Below, piece after piece: positions 1-8,770 of a DNA stretch of 64,000 nt. The stretch is from Thaumasiovibrio sp047250365 (GTDB taxonomy: Bacteria > Pseudomonadota > Gammaproteobacteria > Enterobacterales > Vibrionaceae), in the NCBI RefSeq assembly GCF_047250365.1, contig NZ_JBLBVL010000001.1:186001-250000 (forward strand), written 5' to 3'. The position numbers were made by a program, and so were the translations under genes. The notes beneath the pieces are model-generated. The model did no database searches. It was not told the DNA's origin and saw only the letters and a program-made list of their open reading frames with translations. Position 1 is the first letter of the stretch; every line of letters starts with the position of its first letter.

Positions 1-520
1 CAGCTCCGACAATAGCGATATCAACCGTTTTTTGCTCTACACTGGCATGCAGCTTTAAAAACTGATTGTTCATTTGGATGCGAAAGCGATGAGCCTGCTC
101 TGGGCTATCAAGGAAAATACAGTGCTCCTTGACCCCAGGCGTATTAAAGTCATTTGAGGTAGAACCAATGGCTAACACCAAGATATCGTAACTAACATGA
201 CGCTCTGGCATAATTTGCTCGCCTTTCTCATCATGTAAGGCTGCTAACCGTATGCTTTTTCCCTCTCTATCAATAGTCTCTAAGCTTCCTAACTGGAATT
301 CAAAACCATGATTCTTGGCATGAGCACGATAGCTAAGCGCATCCACACCAGCATCTAATGAGCCAGTTGCCACTTCGTGCAATAAGGGTTTCCATAGATG
401 GCTAGACTTACGATCTACCAGCGTTATCTCGGCCTTATTTTTTCGTCCATACTGTCGACCAAACTTAGTGGCTAGCTCTAAACCACCAGCCCCTCCACCA
501 ACGATAACTATTTTTGTCAT
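1..520 (-). CDS. ndh: Type II NADH:quinone oxidoreductase, N-terminal part (truncated by window edge)
   Basis: About 173 codons of the N-terminus are visible; the 3' end lies outside the window. The protein opens with a Rossmann FAD-binding motif (MTKIVIVGGGAGGLELATK), followed by LVDRKSSHLWKPLLHEVATG, typical of NDH-2, and a second dinucleotide-binding region begins at the window edge (VDIAIVGAG). NDH-2 is a peripheral inner-membrane flavoprotein that oxidises NADH and reduces quinone without pumping protons. The ATG at 518-520 has a good Shine-Dalgarno (AGGGAATATA then ATG). In E. coli ndh lies next to ycfP; here ycfP is at 22.1 kb in the same orientation. A palindrome at 585-596 may control it. 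Confidence 0.93.
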   Translation of the reverse strand, partial: MTKIVIVGGGAGGLELATKFGRQYGRKNKAEITLVDRKSSHLWKPLLHEVATGSLDAGVDALSYRAHAKNHGFEFQLGSLETIDREGKSIRLAALHDEKGEQIMPERHVSYDILVLAIGSTSNDFNTPGVKEHCIFLDSPEQAHRFRIQMNNQFLKLHASVEQKTVDIAIVGA

Positions 521-584
521 TATATTCCCTCACAAGCTAACAAATTCTGACGGCTCAGCAATAGTGACGCAAACGTTACCACCC

Positions 585-596
585 TGATCCGGATCA
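585..596. promoter_or_regulatory. FNR/CRP-like palindrome upstream of ndh
   Basis: The 12-base perfect palindrome TGATCCGGATCA lies 65 bases upstream of the ndh start. It fits the inner bases of an FNR box (TTGAT-N4-ATCAA) with only the outermost pair differing. Read on the minus strand it also has a full CRP half site (TGTGA-N6-TCA). E. coli ndh is FNR-repressed, so an oxygen-responsive site is plausible, but the identification is by eye only. Confidence 0.4.
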
Positions 597-973
597 CAGT
601 TTAATGTAATGGATTATGATCTAGTTCTGTTATCAAAGAAAGAAGAATTCAACTTTTTCTGTATGTTATAAATAAATGTTTAACCATTAGTGCCTGCAGT
701 CGCGCAAAAAATAGCCGTATTGATAGCCAATTTTCGATGCTTTGCGCTGCGCGATCTGAAGAAACAACAAGCTCAAATCAATCACTCCAGATATTATTCC
801 AATCCAACTTATTTACCAACAAATTAGAACACTAACCTTTACACCTCATTGCAAATAACGCTAAAAACGTGAATAGCGCCGCAACAATAGCGACAATAGA
901 CACACCAATTTGATTTTACTCGCCCTTTCTGGAAGATAATAGACGCAGATATTAATTAGACATCAAAGGAATT
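597..973. other. Intergenic region between divergent ndh and ectA
   Basis: This AT-rich stretch must hold the ectABC promoter and probably osmotic control sites. I could not assign -35/-10 boxes with confidence and see no operator I can name. A 23-codon minus-strand reading frame (832-903) that would encode one hydrophobic helix is present but unsupported. Confidence 0.4.
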
Positions 974-1528
974 GTGTCGCACATGATTACATCAACGCCT
1001 CAGGAGAGGCATCCTAACGGCGGTGAAAGCCAAGGTAATAAATGGACTTTTTTGGAGCCCGTTGCTGAGGATGGAGATGACATCTTTAGCCTGATAGCAA
1101 ACTGCCCTCCTCTCGATGTGAACTCATCCTATTGCAATTTTCTCCAGTCGACTCACTTCAATCGCACCTGCATTATTGCTCGGCATCGTGGTGACATTGC
1201 TGGATTTATATCGGCTTACCGCAAACCCAATGAGACAAAAACCCTTTTCGTGTGGCAAGTTGCTGTTTCTCCAACGTTCCGCGGTCAGGGGTTAGCATTT
1301 AGCATGCTTAACGCACTCCTTAAGCGAAGTACGTTAAGCACGATAACAACAGTAGAAACCACCATTACCGAAGAAAATACACCGTCTTGGGCGCTATTTA
1401 AAAAACTGGATGCGCAATATGGTCAATGTGGTCATGTCAGTACATTTTTGGATAAGAAAAACCATTTTAAAGGGAAACACGATACGGAATATTTGTATCG
1501 AATCCCGCTAACTCATCTCAATCAATAG
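974..1528 (+). CDS. ectA: L-2,4-diaminobutyrate N-gamma-acetyltransferase (ectoine synthesis)
   Basis: A GNAT-family acetyltransferase that transfers acetyl from acetyl-CoA to diaminobutyrate, the second step of ectoine synthesis in the cytoplasm. The conserved block SLIANCPPLDVNSSYCNF near residues 34-51 is characteristic of EctA. The acetyl-CoA binding motif RGQGLA follows VAVSPTF. Length (about 180 aa) is normal. The start is uncertain: GTG at 974 lies only 3 bases after AAAGGA, while ATG at 983 lies 12 bases after it; either gives a normal protein. It is the first gene of ectABC, 19 bases before ectB. Confidence 0.93.
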   Translation: MSHMITSTPQERHPNGGESQGNKWTFLEPVAEDGDDIFSLIANCPPLDVNSSYCNFLQSTHFNRTCIIARHRGDIAGFISAYRKPNETKTLFVWQVAVSPTFRGQGLAFSMLNALLKRSTLSTITTVETTITEENTPSWALFKKLDAQYGQCGHVSTFLDKKNHFKGKHDTEYLYRIPLTHLNQ

Positions 1529-1547
1529 GATTTTAAACAGTCTTCTT

Positions 1548-2813
1548 ATGAATATTTTTAATAAGCAAGAATCGAATGTACGCTCTTACTCAAATAACTT
1601 TCCTGTTGTGTTTACCAAGGCGAAGGGATGCTGGCTTGAAACAGACACTAAAGAACGGTACCTCGATTTTCTGGCTGGGGCCGGATCACTTAATTACGGT
1701 CACAATAATCCTGTATTGAAGCAGGCTTTACTTGAATATATTGAGATGGATGGCATTACTCACGGCCTCGATATGCATTCAGAGGCAAAAGCCAAATTCT
1801 TAACCGCTTTAGAGCGTTACATTCTTGCTCCCAGAACATTAGATTACAAAGTTCAATTCACGGGTCCAACGGGTACAAACGCCATTGAAGCAGCGCTAAA
1901 GCTAGCACGTAAGGTCACTGGGCGTAGCTCTATTGTCGCGTTTACTAATGGTTTCCATGGCTGCACGGCTGGGGCATTGGCTGCAACAGGCAATCAACAC
2001 CACCGCCAAGGAGCAGGGACTAGCCTCAACAACATCACACGCCTCCCCTTTGAAGGTTACGCGGAGGTAGATGGCTTGAAATTATTCGAAACCATGCTGG
2101 CTGATCGTTCTGCAGGGATTGATAAACCAGCCGCAGTATTGCTGGAAACGGTACAAGGAGAAGGCGGACTTAATGTTGCCTCTAACCGATGGCTGCAACA
2201 CTTAAGCCATATCTGCAAGGCTAACAATATATTAATGATTGTGGATGATATCCAAGCAGGGTGTGGCCGCACTGGCACTTTCTTTAGCTTTGAACCTGCC
2301 GGCATTTGCCCCGATATTGTGACGTTGTCTAAATCAATTGGTGGTTATGGGTTGCCTATGGCAATTGTGTTAATGAAGCCCGAACTCGACATCTGGAAGC
2401 CTGGGGAACACAACGGTACATTTCGAGGTAATAGCCACGCATTCATAACAGCAGCTAAAGCCCTAGAGACTTATTGGTCAAACAATCAGCTTGAAGCCCA
2501 TATCGCGCAATGCTCCGAAAAAATATCGCACGCACTTGGGCGCTGTATTGCACGCCACCCTAGCCTTTTTGTCCAACAAAAAGGCAGAGGCATGATGATA
2601 GGAATTGAATGTCACAATGGCCAACTCGCCAGTGAAATTGCAAAAGCCTGCTTTAACAGCGGTATGGTGATTGAAACTGCGGGTCCAAATGACGAAGTAG
2701 TGAAGTTTTTCTGTCCACTCATTATTACAAAAACAGAATTGGAGCAAGGATTAGCCATTTTTGAGCAAGCCGTCGTTCACGTAGAAAATATACGCCTCAA
2801 AAAAGCATCATAA
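1548..2813 (+). CDS. ectB: Diaminobutyrate--2-oxoglutarate aminotransferase (ectoine synthesis)
   Basis: A class III PLP-dependent aminotransferase converting aspartate semialdehyde to L-2,4-diaminobutyrate, with glutamate as amino donor; this is the committed first step to ectoine. It is 421 aa, the usual size. It shows the FTGPTGTNAIEAALKLAR block, the VDDIQAGCGRTG block holding the PLP-contacting Asp, and the Schiff-base lysine in TLSKSIGG (codon 262). The Shine-Dalgarno before ATG 1548 is weak, which suggests translational coupling to ectA 19 bases upstream. ectC follows after 14 bases. Confidence 0.95.
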   Translation: MNIFNKQESNVRSYSNNFPVVFTKAKGCWLETDTKERYLDFLAGAGSLNYGHNNPVLKQALLEYIEMDGITHGLDMHSEAKAKFLTALERYILAPRTLDYKVQFTGPTGTNAIEAALKLARKVTGRSSIVAFTNGFHGCTAGALAATGNQHHRQGAGTSLNNITRLPFEGYAEVDGLKLFETMLADRSAGIDKPAAVLLETVQGEGGLNVASNRWLQHLSHICKANNILMIVDDIQAGCGRTGTFFSFEPAGICPDIVTLSKSIGGYGLPMAIVLMKPELDIWKPGEHNGTFRGNSHAFITAAKALETYWSNNQLEAHIAQCSEKISHALGRCIARHPSLFVQQKGRGMMIGIECHNGQLASEIAKACFNSGMVIETAGPNDEVVKFFCPLIITKTELEQGLAIFEQAVVHVENIRLKKAS

Positions 2814-2827
2814 ATAGGGAATATAGA

Positions 2828-3214
2828 ATGATTGTTAGGACACTAGATGAATGCCGTGACAGTGAACGTAGAGTTGTATCAGAGACTTGGGAGAGTATTC
2901 GTATGCTACTCAAACATGACAATATGGGCTTCTCTTTTCACATTACAACTATCTACGAAAATACTGAAACGCATATTCACTATAAAAATCACTTAGAGTC
3001 AGTGTACTGCATAAGCGGGGAAGGTGAGATTGAGGTAATAGGAGGAGCAACTTATCCCATAAAGCAAGGAACATTATATGTGCTTGATAAGCACGACAAA
3101 CATTACCTAAGGGCATTTAAAGATCAAGAGATGGTGATGGCATGTGTTTTTAATCCCCCCATCACAGGCAAAGAAACACATGATAAGGACGGAGTCTACC
3201 CTCTCATTGATTGA
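2828..3214 (+). CDS. ectC: L-ectoine synthase
   Basis: A small cupin enzyme (128 aa) that closes N-gamma-acetyl-diaminobutyrate to ectoine. Residues corresponding to the metal ligands known from characterised EctC proteins are present: Glu57 (in HLESVYC), Tyr84 (GTLYVLD) and His92 (DKHYLR). A Shine-Dalgarno-like GGGAATATAG precedes the ATG. It is the last gene of the operon: no aspartokinase (ask_ect) and no ectD hydroxylase follow. A hairpin at 3241-3266 ends the unit. Confidence 0.95.
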   Translation: MIVRTLDECRDSERRVVSETWESIRMLLKHDNMGFSFHITTIYENTETHIHYKNHLESVYCISGEGEIEVIGGATYPIKQGTLYVLDKHDKHYLRAFKDQEMVMACVFNPPITGKETHDKDGVYPLID

Positions 3215-3240
3215 AGCTTAAACAGGGCATTGTAAAATGA

Positions 3241-3266
3241 GGAAGCAGCCACAAAGGGCTGCTTCC
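3241..3266. terminator. Hairpin between convergent ectC and hexosaminidase genes
   Basis: Perfect 10-bp stem GGAAGCAGCC / GGCTGCTTCC with a 6-base loop. It has no T-run on the plus strand; on the minus strand it is followed by TCATTTTAC, a weak T-rich tail. It probably serves both convergent transcription units. Confidence 0.65.
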
Positions 3267-3285
3267 TACTTGGGATTGCGGTTAA

Positions 3286-6063
3286 TTATTGCAGTACACT
3301 TTCCACTCTGCTACTTCTACCAGAATGAGTAATGCTACGGGTTTTGATATCCGTTGCATGGCTAACGTCTACAGGCCCGTAGTAAGGAACCCAAGTTTGC
3401 CCTCCATCAAGCGAATATTGATTTTGTAATCCAGGGAAACGCGTATTAATGGTCAGCTTGCCAGCATCAATTACCGCTCCAGGCAGTGGTATACGATAAT
3501 TAACACCAACTCCATCACTAACCTGTTCATAAATATCAACAGGTTGTATGTACTCTAATTGAGCTAAAGCGTATTGGCCCAAAGTATTCGAGAACACATC
3601 CCATGCACGATCCATCGCAGTCTTACCGTTTTGATCGGGTAAATCTTCGACAGGCATATCTGTTACCCATGCTCGTTCAGCCACACCCAGAAGTTTTGGA
3701 AACACTAAATATTCCATTATCTCTGGTGATTTCGCGTTTTCAGCAAAGAGTTGCCCCTGCAAACCTGTTACGTTCTTTTTCCCTTCTTCAGAAAGGTGGA
3801 CCCAAGATGGGTTCCATGAAACAGGATTACCCAACTTGTCTATTTTACCATTTGCGTAGATATTAAATGGCCGATACTCAAAGGTCTTTTTGGTGTCAGT
3901 ATAACCCGCCCAATGATAACCAATTTCGTCTGGGTGTTTATTGTATGCGAGATCAAAATATAAGTTAGTTGCATGCGATAACACCACTTTATAGCCTTGA
4001 TTCGCAAATTCGTACGACTTATGTTCATTCCCCCACCCCCAAACGTTGTTCCAAAAAATCGGGTATATTTCGCCATAATCCACATTTCCTGTGCCGTTGT
4101 GGGTCAATACATCACCCCAACTCGCCATTTGAAACCCATTTTGACGAATAATGTTTGCCCACTTAACAAAAAAGTAATCAAACAACTCAGCGTCTGTTTT
4201 ACCCGCTGTTTCAGGGTTACTTTGAATCGCTGGTGATTTCGCCCACCACTCATTTGGCCCTAAATGAGGAAGCTCGTCACCACCACCATGCAAACGTGTT
4301 GCCTTTGCACCCGGCACCGCGTCGTACATTGCCTTTGTTTCTTTGATAACTTTATTAAGAAACTCATAAGTGCCAGGTAATGATGGATTCACTATGTTGT
4401 CGGTGTAGAACTGGGGAGTATAATATGTTGATTCGTCTTGTGGATCGATTAAACGATAGCGGTTCGCTTCGACAAGATCACTGTCTTTATACTTATTATA
4501 ACGGTATTCCATTGCTTTAATTGCAGCACGCGCGTGTGCAGGAAAATCGTATTCAAGAATGACATCTATATGGCGATCTGCTGCATATTTTAGAATGTCT
4601 TTAAAGTCTTCTACCGTATAATACCCCCACCCTTTACCAAGGAAGTTCTGTTGCGCAATTTCGAACCCTTGGAACTGAGGCGCAACACCATTGTTCGCTT
4701 CAACCACGTTACGAGGTTTACCCTCTATTCCATCTCCGGGTTGAAACTCATTACTTGACCCCATAAAGGTATGTAACATAGACGTTTCTTCAATATCATA
4801 ACCACGCTTAGATCCAAATTCAGTTAACTCGGGAATACCGGGGATTTCGATACGCCAGCCCTCATCGTTGGCTATATTAATTTCAAATTTGTTAATCTTG
4901 TAAAAAGCCAGAAGATCTATCAGCTTAAAAATGGTGTCTTTACTTTGGAAGTTTCGGGCAACATCCAGCATCATCCCTCGATATTCGAAACGGGGTGCAT
5001 CGTATGCGCTCATCGCCGGTAAGACAGCATGTTGCATTTTGTTCCCCGTTACCGAGGCTTTATAAACATCTTGCGGGATCAACTGCCTTAGGGTCTGAAT
5101 ACCATAAAACACGCCACTGGCGTCTTTACCTTCTATAACAATGCCATTAAATGGATCAATATCTAACCGATAGCCTTCACTATCTGGCGTTCCGTCTGAA
5201 TCCGTGTCTAAGTTTGAATTCAATTTGAGCGTAATAAGGTTTGCTGTATCTGCTCGCTCTGAATTGATAGGAAACTCCCCAACCACAAGGTCTTGCAAAG
5301 CACTTTGTAAATACAGTGCTTCCTTGTTGAGGCTATCAGGTGCATTTATTGCCCCCATCCAACCAAGTAGTGTTAAAAATGCGCCGTCTTTATTATGTGC
5401 AGATTGCAATTGTGGCACAACTTTGTTTTCAAGGGCCAGTTCCAACGTCGGCGTAGTGTTTTCATCAAATCTAAGTGCTGGCGTTTGCACCGGCATAATA
5501 TCGTATATGCTCTGTCTGGTTTGTTTTAAGTCTGACGGATCCATATGAACATCCACAGATACCGCTCTTGGTGTTTCACCATTAAAAGAAATATGAAATC
5601 CTGATGGCGAATCATTTTTCAGCATTTGCCAATATTGTGCAGTAATGAATATTTCTCTAGACTCACCAGGATAAATTGGCTCAAAACCAGCAACAGGCTC
5701 TAAAACAAAATAGTCACCACTTTTAGATATATCTGCATTCCTTAACACCAAATTTTGAGCGGCAATTTCGTTACGTGCCAAATTTCCATCTTCACTATCT
5801 AACGGTAACACAGAGGCTGGCGGGCGCACAGAGCTATAATATAGTGACCAACCACTATCTCCGAGAATTTCAGAGCCATTGTTCGTAATCGTTAAACTGC
5901 CAAGGAACTTATTTTCACCTATATTATGATCGATAACCTTCCATAATAAATCTAGTTCTTTAGCTTGAGGATGATACATTTCTGCCAATGTAAATGATGA
6001 CATTGCCATATTTGCTGCTAATGCGATAGTTAGCATTTTCAATGGGAATTTTATTTTGTTCAT
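3286..6063 (-). CDS. Secreted beta-N-acetylhexosaminidase / chitobiase (GH20)
   Basis: A GH20 exo-hexosaminidase that removes GlcNAc from chitobiose and chitin oligomers. I place the start at ATG 6061-6063, preceded by GGAGTGGAATAGA; the longer reading frame to 6117 has no ribosome site. From that start the protein is 925 aa, in the range of Vibrio and Serratia chitobiases. An N-terminal signal peptide (MNKIKFPLKMLTIALAANMA) precedes a CHB_HEX carbohydrate-binding domain, a GH20b-type domain, the (beta/alpha)8 catalytic domain and a C-terminal Ig-like domain. The catalytic pair is D596-E597 in the motif HGGGDELPHLG. There is no lipobox, so it is probably periplasmic or outer-membrane associated. 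It lies 152 bases downstream of the PTS operon with a hairpin between. Confidence 0.93.
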   Translation of the reverse strand: MNKIKFPLKMLTIALAANMAMSSFTLAEMYHPQAKELDLLWKVIDHNIGENKFLGSLTITNNGSEILGDSGWSLYYSSVRPPASVLPLDSEDGNLARNEIAAQNLVLRNADISKSGDYFVLEPVAGFEPIYPGESREIFITAQYWQMLKNDSPSGFHISFNGETPRAVSVDVHMDPSDLKQTRQSIYDIMPVQTPALRFDENTTPTLELALENKVVPQLQSAHNKDGAFLTLLGWMGAINAPDSLNKEALYLQSALQDLVVGEFPINSERADTANLITLKLNSNLDTDSDGTPDSEGYRLDIDPFNGIVIEGKDASGVFYGIQTLRQLIPQDVYKASVTGNKMQHAVLPAMSAYDAPRFEYRGMMLDVARNFQSKDTIFKLIDLLAFYKINKFEINIANDEGWRIEIPGIPELTEFGSKRGYDIEETSMLHTFMGSSNEFQPGDGIEGKPRNVVEANNGVAPQFQGFEIAQQNFLGKGWGYYTVEDFKDILKYAADRHIDVILEYDFPAHARAAIKAMEYRYNKYKDSDLVEANRYRLIDPQDESTYYTPQFYTDNIVNPSLPGTYEFLNKVIKETKAMYDAVPGAKATRLHGGGDELPHLGPNEWWAKSPAIQSNPETAGKTDAELFDYFFVKWANIIRQNGFQMASWGDVLTHNGTGNVDYGEIYPIFWNNVWGWGNEHKSYEFANQGYKVVLSHATNLYFDLAYNKHPDEIGYHWAGYTDTKKTFEYRPFNIYANGKIDKLGNPVSWNPSWVHLSEEGKKNVTGLQGQLFAENAKSPEIMEYLVFPKLLGVAERAWVTDMPVEDLPDQNGKTAMDRAWDVFSNTLGQYALAQLEYIQPVDIYEQVSDGVGVNYRIPLPGAVIDAGKLTINTRFPGLQNQYSLDGGQTWVPYYGPVDVSHATDIKTRSITHSGRSSRVESVLQ

Positions 6064-6143
6064 TCTATTCCACTCCAGAATTAAATGCACATGAGAGGTC
6101 CGTTCATGTGTGTACAATTAAGATTAGGGATAAGCCCGAACTG

Positions 6144-6186
6144 ACTAGCGAAGGTACATATATTAAGTAAGATGTACCTTGCTAGT
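6144..6186. terminator. Long inverted repeat between PTS operon and hexosaminidase gene
   Basis: ACTAGC-g-AAGGTACAT, a 12-base loop, then ATGTACCTT-GCTAGT: a 15-bp stem with one bulge. A short T-run (TTTTAT) follows only on the plus strand, where no gene ends. Both flanking genes are on the minus strand, so it may be an intercistronic attenuator or RNA-processing hairpin, not a plain terminator. Confidence 0.5.
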
Positions 6187-6214
6187 TTTATATCAACACT
6201 GAATACCGTATTGG

Positions 6215-7096
6215 CTATCTACGGTTAATCATTCGCTTAAACTGATGGCGACGGCCACGTAACGTAAGGCCAAGTCGCATAATGTTTTCTGGTGGTGCAA
6301 TGCCGCTATACCCTCCATCACCTATATGCACAATATCAGCGCCTGCCGCCTTAGAAGCCATTGCGACTTGCTCAATATACGACTCTGTTGCCCCCTCCTG
6401 AGATGTACCTATTGCCAACATCCCTAACATGCCACTGTTATGTACCGCTGCCATCATTTCTTTAGCCATATCAGCACAAACACCCGGAGTGGTATAAGGT
6501 GCTGGGAACATCATAATGTCCGCCCCTGCTTCTGCAAAACCAGGAACAATATTGAGGTTATAGTCGTTACCGACACCACCCGCGTGCATTTTCCCCGCCA
6601 CGACAATGATATCTTTCGATACATTTCGCACCAGCCCAATGGCTTCCATGATGGTTTCTTGTGTAACGCAATTACCAGGGTTACCCGTTAACATGACATA
6701 ATCTAAGCCTAGCTCAACCGCTCGCTCAACCGTTTCTTTTGTGACCGTACGACCAACGTCGACATGACCGACATTCGCAGGCACAGGCTCTAAATTACAG
6801 CCAATTAATCGACCTGTAAGCGCCTTAACTTGCTCGATTGTCATATATTCATCAGCAATCTCTGACAACACTTTAATTTTTGGATCCATAATATCCAAGC
6901 AGTTAAGCGTAATCATGTCTGCACCAAACGCGGCCGCAATTTCAGGCCCTGACACCAAATCAATTGGTGGGGTAATCGATACCACGTTTTCCACCATGAT
7001 GGTACGGCCTTCTGAGTGACGAATGCTATTTACGACTTGTTCTCGAGATGCATTTCGAACATCTTCCGCGGTATAATCAAATATACGCTTCTTCAT
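6215..7096 (-). CDS. Uncharacterised TIM-barrel-like protein of PTS operons (DUF7916-type)
   Basis: 293 aa, with no signal peptide or membrane segment. Alternating strand/helix segments with Gly-rich loops (SITPPIDLVSGPEI, VMLTGNPGNC, VVAGKMHAGGVGND, MMFPAPYTTPG, IVHIGDGGYSGIAPP) suggest an enzyme with a phosphate-binding (beta/alpha)8 barrel. I recall this as a conserved protein found beside lactose/cellobiose-type PTS genes and sometimes labelled 'haloacid dehalogenase-like', which the motifs do not support. It overlaps the end of the IIA gene by 20 bases and has GGAGTCAGAACC before its ATG, so it is translationally coupled to the PTS. It could act on the imported sugar phosphate; the function is unknown. 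Confidence 0.75.
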   Translation of the reverse strand: MKKRIFDYTAEDVRNASREQVVNSIRHSEGRTIMVENVVSITPPIDLVSGPEIAAAFGADMITLNCLDIMDPKIKVLSEIADEYMTIEQVKALTGRLIGCNLEPVPANVGHVDVGRTVTKETVERAVELGLDYVMLTGNPGNCVTQETIMEAIGLVRNVSKDIIVVAGKMHAGGVGNDYNLNIVPGFAEAGADIMMFPAPYTTPGVCADMAKEMMAAVHNSGMLGMLAIGTSQEGATESYIEQVAMASKAAGADIVHIGDGGYSGIAPPENIMRLGLTLRGRRHQFKRMINRR

Positions 7097-7439
7097 GGTT
7101 CTGACTCCTTTGCAACTGATAATGAATGGCTACAATTTCCTCCGCTAATTCACGGCACAACATAGTGGTCATTATATGGTCCTGAATATGAGTCAGAATT
7201 AATGTCATGGTGACTTTTCCTGCTCCCTCATCAAACCCAATTAAGGATGTTTGAGACTTGTGCACGTCTACTAGCGCACTGTCACCCGACTTAAGAAAAG
7301 CTTCTGCTTCTTTGAATTTGCCTTGTCTTGCTACTCGCATCGCTTCCATAAAGGCAGAGCGAGCTTCACCGGCTTGGCATAACAATGTCATCAAAAACTC
7401 TTCCGAAATATCTGATTCGTTATTAATTTCTAACTGCAT
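7077..7439 (-). CDS. chbA: PTS lactose/cellobiose-family IIA component
   Basis: Phosphocarrier of a sugar phosphotransferase system: it accepts phosphate from HPr on a histidine and passes it to IIB. ATG 7437-7439 is chosen because GGAGG lies 8 bases upstream; a longer frame to 7454 exists. The protein is 120 aa, all-helical in pattern, with the phosphorylatable His in LILTHIQDHIMT, as in the trimeric IIA-Lac/Chb family. The gene overlaps the end of IIC (7423) by 17 bases and the next gene by 20 bases, which indicates one tightly coupled operon. Confidence 0.9.
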   Translation of the reverse strand: MQLEINNESDISEEFLMTLLCQAGEARSAFMEAMRVARQGKFKEAEAFLKSGDSALVDVHKSQTSLIGFDEGAGKVTMTLILTHIQDHIMTTMLCRELAEEIVAIHYQLQRSQNHEEAYI

Positions 7440-8766
7440 CAAGATCGCCTCCATTCACCGTTGTTGTCTCCGGTTTCTTCTCTTCCATTGCTTGTTCTTC
7501 TGCCAGTAATTGGCGCTCATGAACTTTAAGGAAGGGATAGAAAATAATGCCACTCACAACAACACTGCTTAATACGACCAGCGCAGCTGTTCCTGAGTTA
7601 GTTGCGATGATGGCACCGATCGGCGCAGGCATTGTCCATGGTGGGATTGCGATGATCTTTGCAAGGAAGCCAGTTTTAAAGGCCATCCAAACAATGACTG
7701 TATTAACGGTTGGCGCAAGCATCCAAGGGATAAAGTAAATTGGGTTCATCACTATTGGCGTACCAAAAATGACGGGTTCATTGATATTAAACGTCCCCGG
7801 GACTATCGACATCTTACCAATGGTTTTAAGTTGAGTTGCTTTAGAGCGCATCATTAACACGACTAAGCCCCACGTACCGCCAGCACCGCCAACGAAAATA
7901 AAGAAATCCATAACCGGATTAATAAAAATGGCAGGAAGGGGCTCGCCAGCGGCCAGCGCATCTTGGTTTAAGCCAAGGTTAATAAGCAGCATAGGACCGA
8001 TAATACCACCAACAACCGAACCACCATGGATACCACTGAACCAAAGCATCTGAACTAACAACACGGCAATTAAACACGCAATGAAACTATCCGATGCTAC
8101 AACCAGCGGTTGAAACAATTGCATAATTGCAGAAGGAATTTGCATTCCGAATTGGTCCAGATACACGTTCACAGACATAACGATAATCGAGATAAAAACA
8201 ATAGGTATCAGCAAATCAAATGATGCTGATATCTTTGGAGGCACAGCTGCCGGCATCTTGATTCGGATGTTGTATTTAATAAGTAACCGCTGCATTTCTG
8301 GTACGAATAAGCCACAAAGGATCGCCGTGAATGCGCCTGTGCCACCAAGGAATGCACCAGGCAACACACCACCAATATCAACGCTAATCATAGGTGCTGC
8401 TGCCAATAAGAATGCAAACATAGAAAGCATCCCCGTATTCATTGGGCGTAACTTATACGCTTCAGCTAAACTAAACCCAATCCCAAAAGCTGCGTACAAG
8501 GCAAATATGCCCATACTAAGCTGGAAAGGAGCCATGATGTTATCGAACCCGATAACAGCAATTAAACCATGCCACGCATCAAAGAAAGCATTTCCTTCAG
8601 AGGGTGGGAAGGCTAAAACCAATAACATCGAACCCACAATCAAAAATGGCATGGTCGATACAAAACCGTCCTTGATTGCATTAACGTGTTTTTGAGCCGA
8701 TATTTTTCCCGCCACAGGAGCCACTACATTTTCTACAAAACTCAATACTTTATCGAAAATAGCCAT
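7423..8766 (-). CDS. chbC: PTS lactose/cellobiose-family IIC permease
   Basis: 447-aa inner-membrane permease of the cellobiose/chitobiose PTS family (EIIC-Lac type), with about ten hydrophobic segments. Recognisable blocks are the N-terminal HVNAIKDGFVSTMPFLIVGS, the central WFSGIHGGSVVGGI, and FNINEPVIFGTPIVMNP, which carries the sugar-binding Asn-Glu-Pro motif. It is in the minus-strand operon IIB-IIC-IIA, 4 bases after IIB. Family membership does not separate cellobiose from chitobiose; the adjacent GH20 gene argues for chitobiose or GlcNAc oligomers. Confidence 0.93.
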   Translation of the reverse strand: MAIFDKVLSFVENVVAPVAGKISAQKHVNAIKDGFVSTMPFLIVGSMLLVLAFPPSEGNAFFDAWHGLIAVIGFDNIMAPFQLSMGIFALYAAFGIGFSLAEAYKLRPMNTGMLSMFAFLLAAAPMISVDIGGVLPGAFLGGTGAFTAILCGLFVPEMQRLLIKYNIRIKMPAAVPPKISASFDLLIPIVFISIIVMSVNVYLDQFGMQIPSAIMQLFQPLVVASDSFIACLIAVLLVQMLWFSGIHGGSVVGGIIGPMLLINLGLNQDALAAGEPLPAIFINPVMDFFIFVGGAGGTWGLVVLMMRSKATQLKTIGKMSIVPGTFNINEPVIFGTPIVMNPIYFIPWMLAPTVNTVIVWMAFKTGFLAKIIAIPPWTMPAPIGAIIATNSGTAALVVLSSVVVSGIIFYPFLKVHERQLLAEEQAMEEKKPETTTVNGGDLDAVRN

Positions 8767-8770
8767 TATA

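Noticed and set aside
832..903. Minus-strand 23-codon frame encoding a hydrophobic helix upstream of ectA
   Set aside because: GTG start without a ribosome site, and no recognised family; a low-complexity hydrophobic reading is easily formed by chance in AT-rich DNA.
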